From NCBI RefSeq assembly GCF_007176755.1, contig NZ_BJTV01000027.1, forward strand, positions 1 through 64,000: a stretch of 64,000 nucleotides of DNA. Reading direction: 5' to 3'. Positions 32,601 through 41,903 of the stretch are shown here, in pieces. Source of the stretch: Streptomyces sp. 1-11. GTDB lineage: Bacteria > Actinomycetota > Actinomycetes > Streptomycetales > Streptomycetaceae. A program made the translations under genes and the position numbers. Position 1 is the first letter of the stretch; each line of letters starts with the position of its first letter. The notes below the pieces were generated by a model. The model did not search any database, was not told the origin of the DNA, and was given only the letters and a program-made list of their open reading frames with translations.

Positions 32601-34154
32601 ATGGTCCGCGCCCCCCTCGCAGCCCTGACCCGCAGGCTCCACCGCAAGCCCGGCCGCACCCGCGCCGGCGGCCTCCCCGACCTCGAACTCGCCGCCCGCC
32701 CCCGCACCTGGGCCAACGCCCTCGGCCTCACCGCCGTCGTCCTCGTCGGCGCCTGGCTCGGCCTGCTCGTCGTCGGCAACGTACGGGCCCCGGTCGGGCC
32801 GATGAACACCACCATGGCCCTGCGCCCCTCCCTCTCCGGCGGCACGAAGATCAACGTCTCGCCGCTCGGCGCGCTGACCCTGGACAGCCATGTCGCCCCG
32901 GTCCGCCTGGACGTCAACGTCGACCAGCTCGACCCGCTGCGCGCCCAGGCCCTCGTCGACCACCCCGAACGCATCTCCGGCCTCCAGGACGAGGTCGCCC
33001 GGGACGTCGAGCACGGCACACTCGACCTGGCCCTGCGCTCCTGCGCCGCCGTCGTCACCGGCGCCACCGCCCTCGGCCTCGCCGTCTACCGCCGCCCCCG
33101 CCGCGCCGTCACCGCCGGCGGACTCGCCCTCGCCCTGCTCGCGGCCTCCGGCGCCTGCGCCTACGCCACCTGGAACCCCAAGTCCGTCCTCGAACCGCGG
33201 TTCTCCGGACTGCTGTCCTCGGCGCCGTCCGTGGTCGGCAACGCGCGCAGCATCGTCACCGAGTTCGACGTCTACCAGAAGGAGCTGGCACGCCTGGTCA
33301 CCAACGTGACCAAGCTCTACGACGTCACCTCCACCCTCCCGGCCTACCAGCCGGACCCGGCCACCCTGCGCGTGCTGCACGTCTCCGACATCCACCTCAA
33401 CCCGGCGAGCTGGAAGATCATCGCCTCGCTGGTGAAGCAGTACAAGGTCGACGTGATCGTCGACTCCGGCGACACCATGGACCACGGCACGGCGGCGGAG
33501 AACGGCTTCCTGGACCCGATCGCCGACCTCGGCGTGCCCTACGTCTGGGTCCGCGGCAACCACGACTCGCGCGCCACCCAGCGCTACCTGGAACGCATGA
33601 AGAACGTCCACGTGCTGGACGACGGCCGCGCCCGCACCGTCGCCGGCCTGCGCTTCGCCGGGATCGGCGACCCCCAGTACACCCCCGACCGCTCGGTCGC
33701 CACCGGCGGCGACGCGGCCGAACGGCTCGCCGGCGACCGCCTGGCCTCGGCCCTGCGCGACCAGCGGGCGGCCGGGACCCCGGTGGACGTGGCCGTCGCC
33801 CACGAACCCGTGGCCGCCCGCGAGACGGACGGCACCGTCCCGCTCGTGCTCTGCGGCCACCTGCACCACGAGGGCACCGAACTGCTGAAGTACGGCACCC
33901 GGCTGCGCATGGAGGGCTCGACCGGGGGCAGCGGCCTGCGCGCGGTGGAGGGCAAGTACCCCGACCCCATCGAGGCCTCGATCCTCTACGTCGACCGCGA
34001 CAGCCGCCGCCTCCAGGCCTGGGACGAGATCAGGCTCGGCGGCCTCGGCCTGACCACGGCGGAGGTCAGCCGCCACCTCCCGCACGAGGTCTTCGACCAC
34101 CGCCGCTCCGGCACCACCCCCGCCCCGGACACCGCCTCCCCCGCCTCCCCGTAA
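32601..34154 (+). CDS. membrane-anchored calcineurin-like metallophosphoesterase
   Basis: The product is 517 residues. Membrane helices lie at about 38-60 and 150-190 (two close ones), with an extracytoplasmic domain between and after. The phosphoesterase core starts near residue 255 with the standard metal-site blocks LHVSDIHL, IVDSGDTMDHG, VRGNHDS and LCGHLHHEG. It would hydrolyse phosphoester or nucleotide substrates at the cell surface; the substrate is unknown. It is followed by a run of three tRNA genes on the same strand. Confidence 0.85.
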   Translation: MVRAPLAALTRRLHRKPGRTRAGGLPDLELAARPRTWANALGLTAVVLVGAWLGLLVVGNVRAPVGPMNTTMALRPSLSGGTKINVSPLGALTLDSHVAPVRLDVNVDQLDPLRAQALVDHPERISGLQDEVARDVEHGTLDLALRSCAAVVTGATALGLAVYRRPRRAVTAGGLALALLAASGACAYATWNPKSVLEPRFSGLLSSAPSVVGNARSIVTEFDVYQKELARLVTNVTKLYDVTSTLPAYQPDPATLRVLHVSDIHLNPASWKIIASLVKQYKVDVIVDSGDTMDHGTAAENGFLDPIADLGVPYVWVRGNHDSRATQRYLERMKNVHVLDDGRARTVAGLRFAGIGDPQYTPDRSVATGGDAAERLAGDRLASALRDQRAAGTPVDVAVAHEPVAARETDGTVPLVLCGHLHHEGTELLKYGTRLRMEGSTGGSGLRAVEGKYPDPIEASILYVDRDSRRLQAWDEIRLGGLGLTTAEVSRHLPHEVFDHRRSGTTPAPDTASPASP

Positions 34155-34234
34155 ACCGTTTTGGCGAACCCCGCCGCCATCCCATATGCTTCTCACGTCC
34201 CCGACGCGCTGAGAAGCGCCCAGGCGGGCCGATA

Positions 34235-34307
34235 GCCCTCATCGTCTAGCGGCCTAGGACGCCGCCCTTTCAAGGCGGTAGCACGGGTTCGAATCCCGTT
34301 GGGGGCA
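34235..34307 (+). tRNA. tRNA-Glu (UUC)
   Basis: A 73-base cloverleaf has anticodon loop CTTTCAA, acceptor GCCCTCA with a T-G wobble, and T-loop GGTTCGAATCC. It is the first of three tRNAs on this strand; TTGGCG and CATATG 16 bases apart near 34160-34190 are a possible promoter. Confidence 0.95.
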
Positions 34308-34343
34308 CGCAATACCGTGTGCGACACTGTTGCACGCAAGCTT

Positions 34344-34418
34344 GGTCCTGTGGAGCAGTTTGGAGTGCTCGCCACCCTGTCAAGGTGGAGGCCGCGGGTT
34401 CAAATCCCGTCAGGACCG
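34344..34418 (+). tRNA. tRNA-Asp (GUC), copy 1
   Basis: A 75-base tRNA has anticodon loop CTGTCAA, acceptor GGTCCTG/CAGGACC and discriminator G73. It is base-for-base the same as the copy at 40218-40292. Confidence 0.95.
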
Positions 34419-34442
34419 CTGAGGCTTCCCCGGAAGCCTCGT

Positions 34443-34516
34443 GGCTGGGTAGCTCAGTTGGTACGAGCGATCGCCTGAAAAGCGATAGGTCGCCGGTTCG
34501 ACCCCGGCCCCAGCCA
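34443..34516 (+). tRNA. tRNA-Phe (GAA)
   Basis: A 74-base cloverleaf has anticodon loop CTGAAAA and acceptor GGCTGGG/CCCAGCC. It is last in the Glu-Asp-Phe cluster and is followed directly by a terminator. Confidence 0.95.
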
Positions 34517-34521
34517 CAACG

Positions 34522-34549
34522 AAGGCCCCGATCCCCGGATCGGGGCCTT
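34522..34549 (+). terminator. terminator of the tRNA Glu-Asp-Phe cluster
   Basis: Arms AAGGCCCCGATCC and complement (34522-34534, 34537-34549) form a tight hairpin followed by TTGTTGCGTT, directly after tRNA-Phe. Confidence 0.85.
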
Positions 34550-34657
34550 GTTGCGTTCCGGCCGTCCCGGTTCCCCCGCTCCGCGAGTCGGTGGCGCCGG
34601 GCGGTGCGGGGCGCTACGTTCTCGCTGCTGGAGAGGGCCGCCGGAACGGGGGACGAG

Positions 34658-34969
34658 ATGGGCCGGGACGAGGCGCGGGTGGTTCGGGACGTGGAGCTGG
34701 AGAAGTACCGGGCCCGGTACGGGCTGCTCGCCGTCGTGGTCAGCAACGTCGCCATCGCCGGGGTCGCCGCCTTCGGGGTGTGGCGGCTGGGCGGGGACAA
34801 GGCCGTGATCGTCAGCGTGCTGACCGCCGCGTTCACCGCGGTGAGCAGCGTGACCACCGCCTACCTCGGCATCAAGGCCGTGTCCAACACCGCGCGGTCG
34901 ATCGCGCTCGGCGACGCTTCCGCCCGGGCCGGAAGGGCGGCGGCGCCCGCCGACCCGCCCGCCTCCTAG
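34658..34969 (+). CDS. small two-helix membrane protein, unknown function
   Basis: This 103-residue protein has charged N-terminal residues and two membrane helices at about 22-44 (YGLLAVVVSNVAIAGVAAFG) and 50-72 (VIVSVLTAAFTAVSSVTTAY), then a Gly/Ala/Pro tail. ACGGGGGACGAG precedes the ATG at 34658. I do not recognise a family. It follows the tRNA cluster terminator and stands alone. Confidence 0.65.
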   Translation: MGRDEARVVRDVELEKYRARYGLLAVVVSNVAIAGVAAFGVWRLGGDKAVIVSVLTAAFTAVSSVTTAYLGIKAVSNTARSIALGDASARAGRAAAPADPPAS

Positions 34970-35009
34970 GCGGTCCGACCCGCCCGCTTTCCAGGCGGTC
35001 CGGTCCGCG

Positions 35010-36050
35010 TCAGGCCGGGCGGCCGCCCGGATGGCGGTGGCGCCAGATCAGGAAGACCGCGCCGGAGACGACGGCCCAGCCGGCCAGCACCAGGAACGGG
35101 TAGGCGTGCTGGTGGCCGCGGAAGTAGACGGCGGTGTGCTGGGCGTTCACCGACGCGCCCGGCGGCAGCCAGCGGCCGACGGTGCCGAGCGGGGACGGCA
35201 GCAGCGGCCAGGAGACGGCGCCGCCGGACGAGGGGTTGCCGAGGAGCACCATCAGCCCCCAGGTGGGCAGCATGGCCCAGCGGCCGACCAGGGTGTTGAA
35301 CATCGTGAACACCATGCCGCTCGCGAACATCGTCAGGGCGAGGATCAGCCAGGACTCGACGAACGGCAGTTTCACCGCGCCCAGCAGCCAGTCCACCACC
35401 GCGGCGATGGTGAACCCGCCCAGCAGGGCGTAGGCGACGGTGAAGGCGATGCGCTCCATCGGGTTCAGGGCTCGCGCGTGCACGCTGAGCTGGATGGAGC
35501 CGACGAAGCCGATGATCACGGCGGCCAGCGAGATGTAGAAGATGGCGAGGCCGCGCGGGTCGCCCCGCTGGAGGGGCTTGAGGTCGCGCACGGCGACGGC
35601 GGTGCCGGTGGCCCGGCTCACCTTCACCGCCGACTCCCCGAGGAGCTGGGCGACGCCGGCGCCGGACGCCGAGGAGACGTCCAGGGTGATCGCCCGGCCG
35701 CCGTCGGTCGCCTCGATCACCGCGAACACCTTCTGCTCGTCGACGGCCCGTACCGCGCCGGCCCGGGTGGGGTAGGGCCGCAGCGCCAGGGAGGCGTCCA
35801 GGGCCTGCTCCATGCCGTCGATGAAGCGCCGGGCGGCGGGTTCGCCGTGCGGGCCGAGGACGGCGGCGGGGATGGTGTGCGGGGTCGGGTTGGCCATCGC
35901 GTAGGTGTAGGAGCCGGCGAAGAGCCCGGCGGCGGCGGCGAGGATCAGCAGCAGGACGGTGGCGGGCAGGAAGGGCGACTCGCGGAAGGCGGCCCAGCGC
36001 TCGGCCCGGGTGGGCGGACGGCCGTGGGCGCCGTGCGGCGAATCGGACAT
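35010..36050 (-). CDS. multi-pass membrane protein, DUF3533/ABC-2-like
   Basis: This 346-residue protein has one N-terminal helix (about 30-52) and an extracytoplasmic domain of about 120 residues. Five to six helices follow at the C-terminus, with the WLLGAVKLPFVESW and MLPTWGLMVLLGNPSSGGAVSW segments. The layout is that of YhgE/Pip-like and DUF3533 proteins related to ABC-2 permeases, though no ATPase gene is nearby. ATG 36050 lies 7 bases after TAGCGT (complement of 36058-36063), so it may be leaderless. It diverges from hrpA. Confidence 0.7.
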   Translation of the reverse strand: MSDSPHGAHGRPPTRAERWAAFRESPFLPATVLLLILAAAAGLFAGSYTYAMANPTPHTIPAAVLGPHGEPAARRFIDGMEQALDASLALRPYPTRAGAVRAVDEQKVFAVIEATDGGRAITLDVSSASGAGVAQLLGESAVKVSRATGTAVAVRDLKPLQRGDPRGLAIFYISLAAVIIGFVGSIQLSVHARALNPMERIAFTVAYALLGGFTIAAVVDWLLGAVKLPFVESWLILALTMFASGMVFTMFNTLVGRWAMLPTWGLMVLLGNPSSGGAVSWPLLPSPLGTVGRWLPPGASVNAQHTAVYFRGHQHAYPFLVLAGWAVVSGAVFLIWRHRHPGGRPA

Positions 36051-36178
36051 GTCGCCCACGCTAGATCATCCCTGCGCCCGGCGGCGGCATGACGGCACCC
36101 GCCCGGCACGGGGCCGTACGCGGCCCGCGGGCAAATCGTTCGCCAGGGATTTCCGTGAGGTGAGATCCTGGACCGCGT

Positions 36179-39100
36179 ATGTCTACGCATCCCGCCCCCG
36201 CCCTCGGCACCCTCGCCACCCGTCTGACCGAGCTCTCGCTGCGCGACGCGCACCGGCTCGGCCGGCGGCTCGAGGGCGCGCGCAAGATCCGTAAGCCGGA
36301 GGCCCGCGCCGCCGTCATCGCCGAGATCGAGGGCGAGGTGGGCAAGGCCGAGGCCCGGATGGACGAGCGGCGCTCCCGGCTGCCCGCGGTCGGCTATCCG
36401 GAGCAGCTTCCGGTCAGCCAGAAGAAGGACGACATCGCCGCCGCCATCCGGGACCACCAGGTGGTGATCGTGGCCGGTGAGACGGGTTCGGGCAAGACGA
36501 CCCAGATCCCGAAGATCTGCCTCGAGCTGGGCCGCGGCGTGCGCGGCATGATCGGGCACACGCAGCCGCGGCGGATCGCCGCGCGCACGGTCGCCGAGCG
36601 GGTCGCGGAGGAACTGCGGACGCCGCTCGGGGAGGCCGTCGGCTGGAAGGTGCGTTTCACCGACCAGGTGAACCCGGACGCCACGTTCATCAAGCTGATG
36701 ACGGACGGCATCCTGCTGGCGGAGATCCAGACGGACCGTGAGCTGCGCGCCTACGACACGATCATCATCGACGAGGCCCACGAGCGGTCCCTGAACATCG
36801 ACTTCCTGCTGGGGTACCTCGCGCAGCTCCTGCCGCGCAGGCCCGACCTGAAGGTCGTCATCACCTCGGCCACCATCGACCCCGAGCGTTTCTCCCGGCA
36901 TTTCGGCGACGCGCCGATCATCGAGGTCAGCGGGCGGACGTATCCGGTGGAGGTGCGTTACCGGCCGCTGCTGGAGGAGGACTCCGAGGACGCGGACCGG
37001 GACCAGATCACCGCGATCACGGACGCCGTCGAGGAGCTGATGGCGGAGGGGAAGGGCGACATCCTCGTCTTCCTCTCCGGAGAGCGCGAGATCCGGGACA
37101 CCGCCGACGCCCTCACCCGGAAGAACTACCGGTTCACCGAGATCCTGCCGCTGTACGCGCGGCTGTCGCACGCGGAGCAGCACCGGGTGTTCCAGCCGCA
37201 CACCGGCAGGCGGATCGTCCTGGCGACCAACGTCGCGGAGACGTCCCTGACGGTGCCCGGGATCAAGTACGTCATCGACCCGGGTTTCGCCCGGATCTCC
37301 CGGTACAGCCACCGTACGAAGGTGCAGCGGCTGCCGATCGAGCCGGTGTCGCAGGCGAGCGCCAACCAGCGCAAGGGCCGCTGCGGCCGTACCTCGGACG
37401 GCATCTGCGTCCGGCTGTACAGCGAGGAGGACTTCCTCGCGCGGCCGGAGTTCACGGACGCGGAGATCCTGCGGACGAACCTGGCGAGCGTCATCCTGCA
37501 GATGACCGCGGCCGGCCTGGGCGACATCGAGAAGTTCCCCTTCATCGACCCGCCGGACCACCGCAACATCCGTGACGGCGTGCAGCTGCTGCAGGAGCTG
37601 GGCGCGCTGGACCCGGCCCAGAAGGACCCGCGCAGGCGGCTCACGGACACCGGCCGCAAGCTGGCCCAGCTTCCGGTCGACCCGCGGCTGGCCCGGATGG
37701 TGCTGGAGGCCGACCGGAACGGCTGTGTCCGCGAGGTGATGGTCATCGCGGCGGCGCTGTCCATCCAGGACCCGCGCGAGCGCCCGGCGGAGAAGCAGGC
37801 CCAGGCGGACCAGCAGCACGCCCGGTTCAAGGACGAGACCAGCGACTTCCTGGCGTACCTGAACCTGTGGCGGTACGTGCGCGAGCAGCAGAAGGAGCGG
37901 GGTTCCAGCTCGTTCCGGCGGATGTGCAAGCAGGAGTACCTGAACTTCCTGCGGATCCGCGAGTGGCAGGACATCTACACGCAGCTCCGCACGGTCGCCA
38001 AGCAGATGGGCATCCACCTCGCCGAGGAGGACGCCCCGGCCGACCGCGTCCATGTCTCGCTGCTCGCCGGACTGCTGTCCCACGTCGGGATGAAGGACGT
38101 GAAGGACGGCAACAAGAACGAGTACCTGGGCGCCCGCAACGCCAAGTTCGCGATCTTCCCGGGTTCGGCGCTGTTCCGTAAGCAGCCGCGGTTCGTGATG
38201 TCGGCCGAGCTGGTGGAGACCAGCCGGCTGTGGGCCCGGGTGAACGCGAAGATCGAGCCGGAGTGGGTGGAGCCGCTCGCCGGCCACCTGCTGAAGCGCA
38301 CGTACAGCGAGCCGCACTGGGAGAAGGACCAGGCGGCGGTGATGGCGTACGAGAAGGTGACGCTGTACGGCGTGCCGATCGTCGCCCAGCGGAAGGTGAA
38401 CTACGGCCGGATCGATCCGGAGGTCTCCCGCGAGCTGTTCATCCGCAACGCGCTGGTGGAGGGCGACTGGCGCACGCACCACAAGTTCTTCACGGACAAC
38501 CGCAGGCTGCTCAGCGAGGTCGAGGAGCTGGAGCACCGGGCGCGGCGCCGGGACATCGTCGTGGACGACGAGACGCTGTTCGACTTCTACGACCAGCGGG
38601 TGCCCGAACACGTGGTGTCCGGCGCCCACTTCGACTCCTGGTGGAAGCGCAAGCGGCAGGAGCAGCCCGAATTCCTGGACTTCGAGCGGGAGATGCTCAT
38701 CCGGGAGTCGGCGGAGGCGGTCACCAAGGCCGACTATCCGGACACCTGGCGCCAGGGCCCGCTGAAGTTCCGGGTGACGTACCAGTTCGAGCCGGGCGCG
38801 GACGCGGACGGCGTCACCGTGCACATCCCGCTGCAGGTGCTCAACCAGGTCACCGACGAGGGCTTCGACTGGCAGATCCCGGGGCTGCGGGAGGAAGTGG
38901 TGACGGAGCTGATCCGCTCCCTGCCCAAGCCGGTCCGCCGCAACTACGTGCCCGCGCCGAACTACGCGAAGGCGTTCCTGGAGAAGGCGGTCCCGCTCCA
39001 GGAGCCGCTGACCGTGACGATGGCGCGCGAGCTGCGGCGCATGGTGGGCGTGCCCTTCGACGCGGAGGACTTCGACTGGTCGAAGGTGCCCGACCACCTG

Positions 39101-40123
39101 CGGATCACCTTCCGCATCGTCGACGAGCGGCGCCGCACGCTCGCCGAGGACAAGGACCTGGAGGCGCTGCGGCTGAGCCTGAAGCCCAAGGCGCGCAAGG
39201 CGCTCTCGCAGGCCGCCGCGGCCACCGCGTCCCGGCAGGGCGGGGAGTCCCTGGAGCGCACGGGTCTGACCGACTGGACGATCGGCGCGCTCACCCGGGT
39301 CTTCGAGACGCGCCGGGCGGGGCAGCCGGTGAAGGCGTACCCGGCGCTGGTGGACGACGGCGACACGGTCTCGGTGCGGCTGTTCGACACGGAGGCCGAG
39401 CAGGCCGAGGCGATGTGGCGGGGCACCCGCCGGCTGATCCTGCGCAACATCCCGGTGAATCCGGCGAAGTTCGCGAGCGACCGGCTGACGAACGCCCAGA
39501 AGCTCGCGCTGTCGGCGAATCCGCACGGCTCCGTGCAGGCGCTCTTCGACGACTGCGCGATGGCGGCTGCGGACAAGCTGATCGGGGACTTCGGCGGGCC
39601 GGTGTGGGACGAGGAGTCGTACCGGAAGCTCTTCGACAAGGTGCGCGCGGAGATCGTCGACACGACGGTCCGCGCGGTCGGGCAGGTGCAGCAGGTGCTG
39701 GCCGCCTGGCAGGCCTGTGAGCGCCGTCTGAAGGCCGTTCGCAGTCCCGCGCTGCTGGCGAACCTGACGGACGTACGCAAGCAGCTCGACGCCCTTGTGA
39801 AGCCCGGTTTCGTGACGTGGGCGGGGACAGGGCGGCTGCCCGACCTGATGCGCTACCTGGTGGCCGCGGACCGGCGCCTGCAGCAGATGCCGACGGGCGT
39901 CCAGCGGGACACCACGCGCATGGAGAAGGTCCACGAGATGCAGGACGAGTACGCCTGGTTGCTGGAGCAGCTGCCGCAGGGGCGGCCGGTGCCGCAGCAG
40001 GTGCTGGACATCCGCTGGATGATCGAGGAGCTGCGGGTCAGCTATTTCGCCCACGCGCTGGGCACGGCGTACCCGGTCTCGGACAAGCGGATCGTGAAGG
40101 CGATCGACGCCGCGGCGCAGTAG
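36179..40123 (+). CDS. hrpA: ATP-dependent RNA helicase HrpA
   Basis: This 1314-residue DEAH-box helicase has VAGETGSGKTTQIPK (Walker A), IIIDEAHERSLNIDF (DEAH), TSATID, NVAETSLTVPGI and QRKGRCGRT in the first 450 residues. HA2 and OB-fold regions follow, then a long C-terminal DUF3418 domain (about 720-1310). This full-length form is typical of HrpA in actinobacteria and proteobacteria. It works in RNA processing or ribosome rescue in the cytoplasm. It is upstream of tRNA-Asp copy 2 and bldC. Confidence 0.93.
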   Translation: MSTHPAPALGTLATRLTELSLRDAHRLGRRLEGARKIRKPEARAAVIAEIEGEVGKAEARMDERRSRLPAVGYPEQLPVSQKKDDIAAAIRDHQVVIVAGETGSGKTTQIPKICLELGRGVRGMIGHTQPRRIAARTVAERVAEELRTPLGEAVGWKVRFTDQVNPDATFIKLMTDGILLAEIQTDRELRAYDTIIIDEAHERSLNIDFLLGYLAQLLPRRPDLKVVITSATIDPERFSRHFGDAPIIEVSGRTYPVEVRYRPLLEEDSEDADRDQITAITDAVEELMAEGKGDILVFLSGEREIRDTADALTRKNYRFTEILPLYARLSHAEQHRVFQPHTGRRIVLATNVAETSLTVPGIKYVIDPGFARISRYSHRTKVQRLPIEPVSQASANQRKGRCGRTSDGICVRLYSEEDFLARPEFTDAEILRTNLASVILQMTAAGLGDIEKFPFIDPPDHRNIRDGVQLLQELGALDPAQKDPRRRLTDTGRKLAQLPVDPRLARMVLEADRNGCVREVMVIAAALSIQDPRERPAEKQAQADQQHARFKDETSDFLAYLNLWRYVREQQKERGSSSFRRMCKQEYLNFLRIREWQDIYTQLRTVAKQMGIHLAEEDAPADRVHVSLLAGLLSHVGMKDVKDGNKNEYLGARNAKFAIFPGSALFRKQPRFVMSAELVETSRLWARVNAKIEPEWVEPLAGHLLKRTYSEPHWEKDQAAVMAYEKVTLYGVPIVAQRKVNYGRIDPEVSRELFIRNALVEGDWRTHHKFFTDNRRLLSEVEELEHRARRRDIVVDDETLFDFYDQRVPEHVVSGAHFDSWWKRKRQEQPEFLDFEREMLIRESAEAVTKADYPDTWRQGPLKFRVTYQFEPGADADGVTVHIPLQVLNQVTDEGFDWQIPGLREEVVTELIRSLPKPVRRNYVPAPNYAKAFLEKAVPLQEPLTVTMARELRRMVGVPFDAEDFDWSKVPDHLRITFRIVDERRRTLAEDKDLEALRLSLKPKARKALSQAAAATASRQGGESLERTGLTDWTIGALTRVFETRRAGQPVKAYPALVDDGDTVSVRLFDTEAEQAEAMWRGTRRLILRNIPVNPAKFASDRLTNAQKLALSANPHGSVQALFDDCAMAAADKLIGDFGGPVWDEESYRKLFDKVRAEIVDTTVRAVGQVQQVLAAWQACERRLKAVRSPALLANLTDVRKQLDALVKPGFVTWAGTGRLPDLMRYLVAADRRLQQMPTGVQRDTTRMEKVHEMQDEYAWLLEQLPQGRPVPQQVLDIRWMIEELRVSYFAHALGTAYPVSDKRIVKAIDAAAQ

Positions 40124-40217
40124 CCGGACGGGCACGGTGGGTGAGTTCGACCAGGGGGCTCACCCTCCTGTACAGTCCTTCTCGCAGCACAGCGCAACAG
40201 CAAGTGCCGCGAAACCT

Positions 40218-40292
40218 GGTCCTGTGGAGCAGTTTGGAGTGCTCGCCACCCTGTCAAGGTGGAGGCCGCGGGTTCAAATCCCGTCAGGACCG
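40218..40292 (+). tRNA. tRNA-Asp (GUC), copy 2
   Basis: This 75-base gene is identical to the copy at 34344-34418, with anticodon GTC. It stands alone after hrpA, with its own promoter region and terminator. Confidence 0.95.
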
Positions 40293-40297
40293 CAGTG

Positions 40298-40323
40298 AGA
40301 AGGGCCCCGAAAGGGGCCCTTCT
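40298..40323 (+). terminator. terminator of tRNA-Asp copy 2
   Basis: Perfect 11-base arms AGAAGGGCCCC and complement with a GAAA loop, followed by TCTTTT, form a classical intrinsic terminator. Confidence 0.93.
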
Positions 40324-40525
40324 TCTTTTGCCGTCGCGCCGCGCTCCGGTTCACCCGCGCACGCTGCTCCGATCTGCCGTGACACCCCGCTCCGCCGGTT
40401 CCCCGGGCGCCGTGCGGCCGTTCTCCGGGCCTTGTGCGGCCGTCCGCGCCCTTGACGGCGCCACCCCGGCTCGGTACCCAGAAGGCAGAGCGCGTTTCCC
40501 CGCGTGCGGCCTCTGGAGGTGGCGT

Positions 40526-40729
40526 ATGGCGACATCGGCCAGGCACGAGACGCGGGCGCTGCTGAGGGCGCACCTGGCGGCCGCGTCGTCCTACGGTCAC
40601 CTCACCCGCCACTGCCCCGTCTGCCATCGCCTGCTGCGGCTCGTGATGGACGCCGGCCCCTGCCCCGCGGACGCGGACGGGGAGCGGGGCGAGGAGTCCG
40701 TCGAGGACGAGCGGCCGCGCAGTGCCTGA
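40526..40729 (+). CDS. small conserved actinomycete protein (DUF6274-like)
   Basis: This 67-residue protein has CPVCHRLLRL, a single CxxC-H knuckle, after an Arg/Ala-rich helix. GGAGG lies 8 bases before the ATG at 40526. From memory a small protein of this kind sits beside bldC in many Streptomyces genomes. Role unknown. The acidic tail (GERGEESVEDE) is variable. Confidence 0.7.
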   Translation: MATSARHETRALLRAHLAAASSYGHLTRHCPVCHRLLRLVMDAGPCPADADGERGEESVEDERPRSA

Positions 40730-41006
40730 CCGGTGGCCGGCCGCCCCAACACCCTTGCGCCCGGGGGGCGTCGGGAGCGCGCCGCTCCATTAGCGCACAC
40801 GGGATGCGAGCAACAAGCGTCCCGCCGTGTGACGGGAGTCACTGTATGAGTTTCCGAAACGGCGGAACTTACCCCCCTCATACAACTGGTCAATTTAATA
40901 TGTGCAATTGCACCCCTCCCCGAGGGCCCGCACAGCCGATCCGACAGCCCTCCCCAGAGTCCGACAAGGACGCTCACGAACACCGCACCGGACCCGGGCC
41001 GGCGCA
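40730..41006. other. gap between the small CxxC gene and the bldC terminator
   Basis: This is part of a 463-bp gap. It includes a Crp-type palindrome at 40829-40842 and an unusually AT-rich segment around 40885-40910 (CAATTTAATATGTGCAATTG) that resembles a promoter or a nucleoid-protein binding site. GTATGAG and its complement lie 26 bases apart around 40845-40885. No coding frame is convincing. Confidence 0.45.
40829..40842. promoter_or_regulatory. Crp-type palindrome downstream of bldC
   Basis: GTGACGGGAGTCAC fits GTG-N6-GNCAC and is a perfect GTGAC/GTCAC repeat in a non-coding stretch beside an AT-rich promoter-like region. Which gene it would serve is unclear. Confidence 0.45.
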
Positions 41007-41045
41007 CAAAAAAATCGCGCTGGACCCGGCGGAGTCCAGCGCGAT
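41007..41045 (-). terminator. intrinsic terminator of bldC
   Basis: Perfect 12-base arms ATCGCGCTGGAC and complement (41014-41025, 41034-41045) are followed on the minus strand by a run of seven T, a textbook terminator about 150 bases past the bldC stop. Confidence 0.93.
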
Positions 41046-41192
41046 CTACGACGCACCCTGTGGCGCTGCCGACAACGTTCTTTTCGGCTTGGGCGTGGGC
41101 CCTGTTGGGGCAGGTCCCGCGTCGCTTGGAGCTAGGGGTTCGGGCGTCGTGGCCAGTTTGGGGAACGGCCGTTTCGCCCGGTATTGAGTTGT

Positions 41193-41399
41193 TCAGGCCT
41201 CGCTGCGCTGCTGCGGGATGCCCGCGAGCAGTGCGCGGACCTCGGCTTCGCGGTAGCGGCGGTGCCCGCCGAGCGTACGGATCGACGTGAGCTTGCCGGC
41301 CTTCGCCCACCGCGTGACCGTCTTGGGGTCGACACGGAACATGGTGGCGACCTCAGCCGGGGTCAGCAGCGGCTCGGCATCAGGGGTGCGAGCGGTCAT
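41193..41399 (-). CDS. bldC: developmental regulator BldC (MerR-like DNA-binding protein)
   Basis: This 68-residue protein is a single winged helix of the MerR type (LTPAEVATMFRVDPKTVTRWAKAGKL, then wing TLGGHRRYREAEV) with no effector domain. In Streptomyces BldC binds direct repeats and holds back entry into development. GAGGAGG precedes the ATG. The leader contains an inverted repeat AGAACCGA/TCGGTTCT at 41416-41437, and the gene ends with a long 3' region and a strong terminator. The sequence is the full expected length. Confidence 0.97.
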   Translation of the reverse strand: MTARTPDAEPLLTPAEVATMFRVDPKTVTRWAKAGKLTSIRTLGGHRRYREAEVRALLAGIPQQRSEA

Positions 41400-41903
41400 G
41401 AGCGGCCTCCTCGGGAGAACCGAACCTTCTCGGTTCTTTCCTCTAAATTCTGCACCTTGACCCGCGTTGCCCGAAATGGTGGACGCGGGTCGAGTCGGTT
41501 ATAGGACGAACGGCTTGTCCTCGGCACTACAACTACACCATCTGTCCAGCCGCGTCGGCCAAACCGATGGAATTGCCCTCCCAGGTGTTCATCAGCGACG
41601 GAAGCCGATGGACCATGCCATAGCGGACAGTCACGCCACTGTGACGATCAGTCACAGTGGCGATCAGGAGTCACCAGACCCCCTATAGCGTGCAATGCGG
41701 AGAATCCGCCCACGATGGAGCATAGTTGGCGGACGGAGCCCTCCCCGGACTCCTTGTCCTATTTTGGCATGAGGGATGGCAACTTGGGCAAGGCTCTTGT
41801 AAGTGCCGTCCATCACCCTTGGGACATAAGCCCGGATCGGGACCAACGTCCCGTCAGGTGGTCCAATCGCCCTGGACCGTACGCCGTCCGGAGCGTTCGG
41901 ACA
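41400..41903. promoter_or_regulatory. bldC upstream region with inverted repeats
   Basis: About 500 bases of low-GC sequence contain no gene that I can support. There is an inverted repeat in the leader (AGAACCGA at 41416-41423, TCGGTTCT at 41430-41437). There is also a perfect 12-base inverted repeat CGCCACTGTGAC/complement at 41634-41645 and 41651-41662 with a 5-base loop. GCGGA-GAA-TCCGC lies near 41697. The region is likely the regulatory area of bldC; the perfect repeat could be an operator or a terminator. Confidence 0.55.

Noticed and set aside
41664..41846. 60-codon minus-strand frame in the bldC upstream gap
   Set aside because: No ribosome site, no GC bias at third positions, and it overlaps inverted repeats; more likely non-coding.
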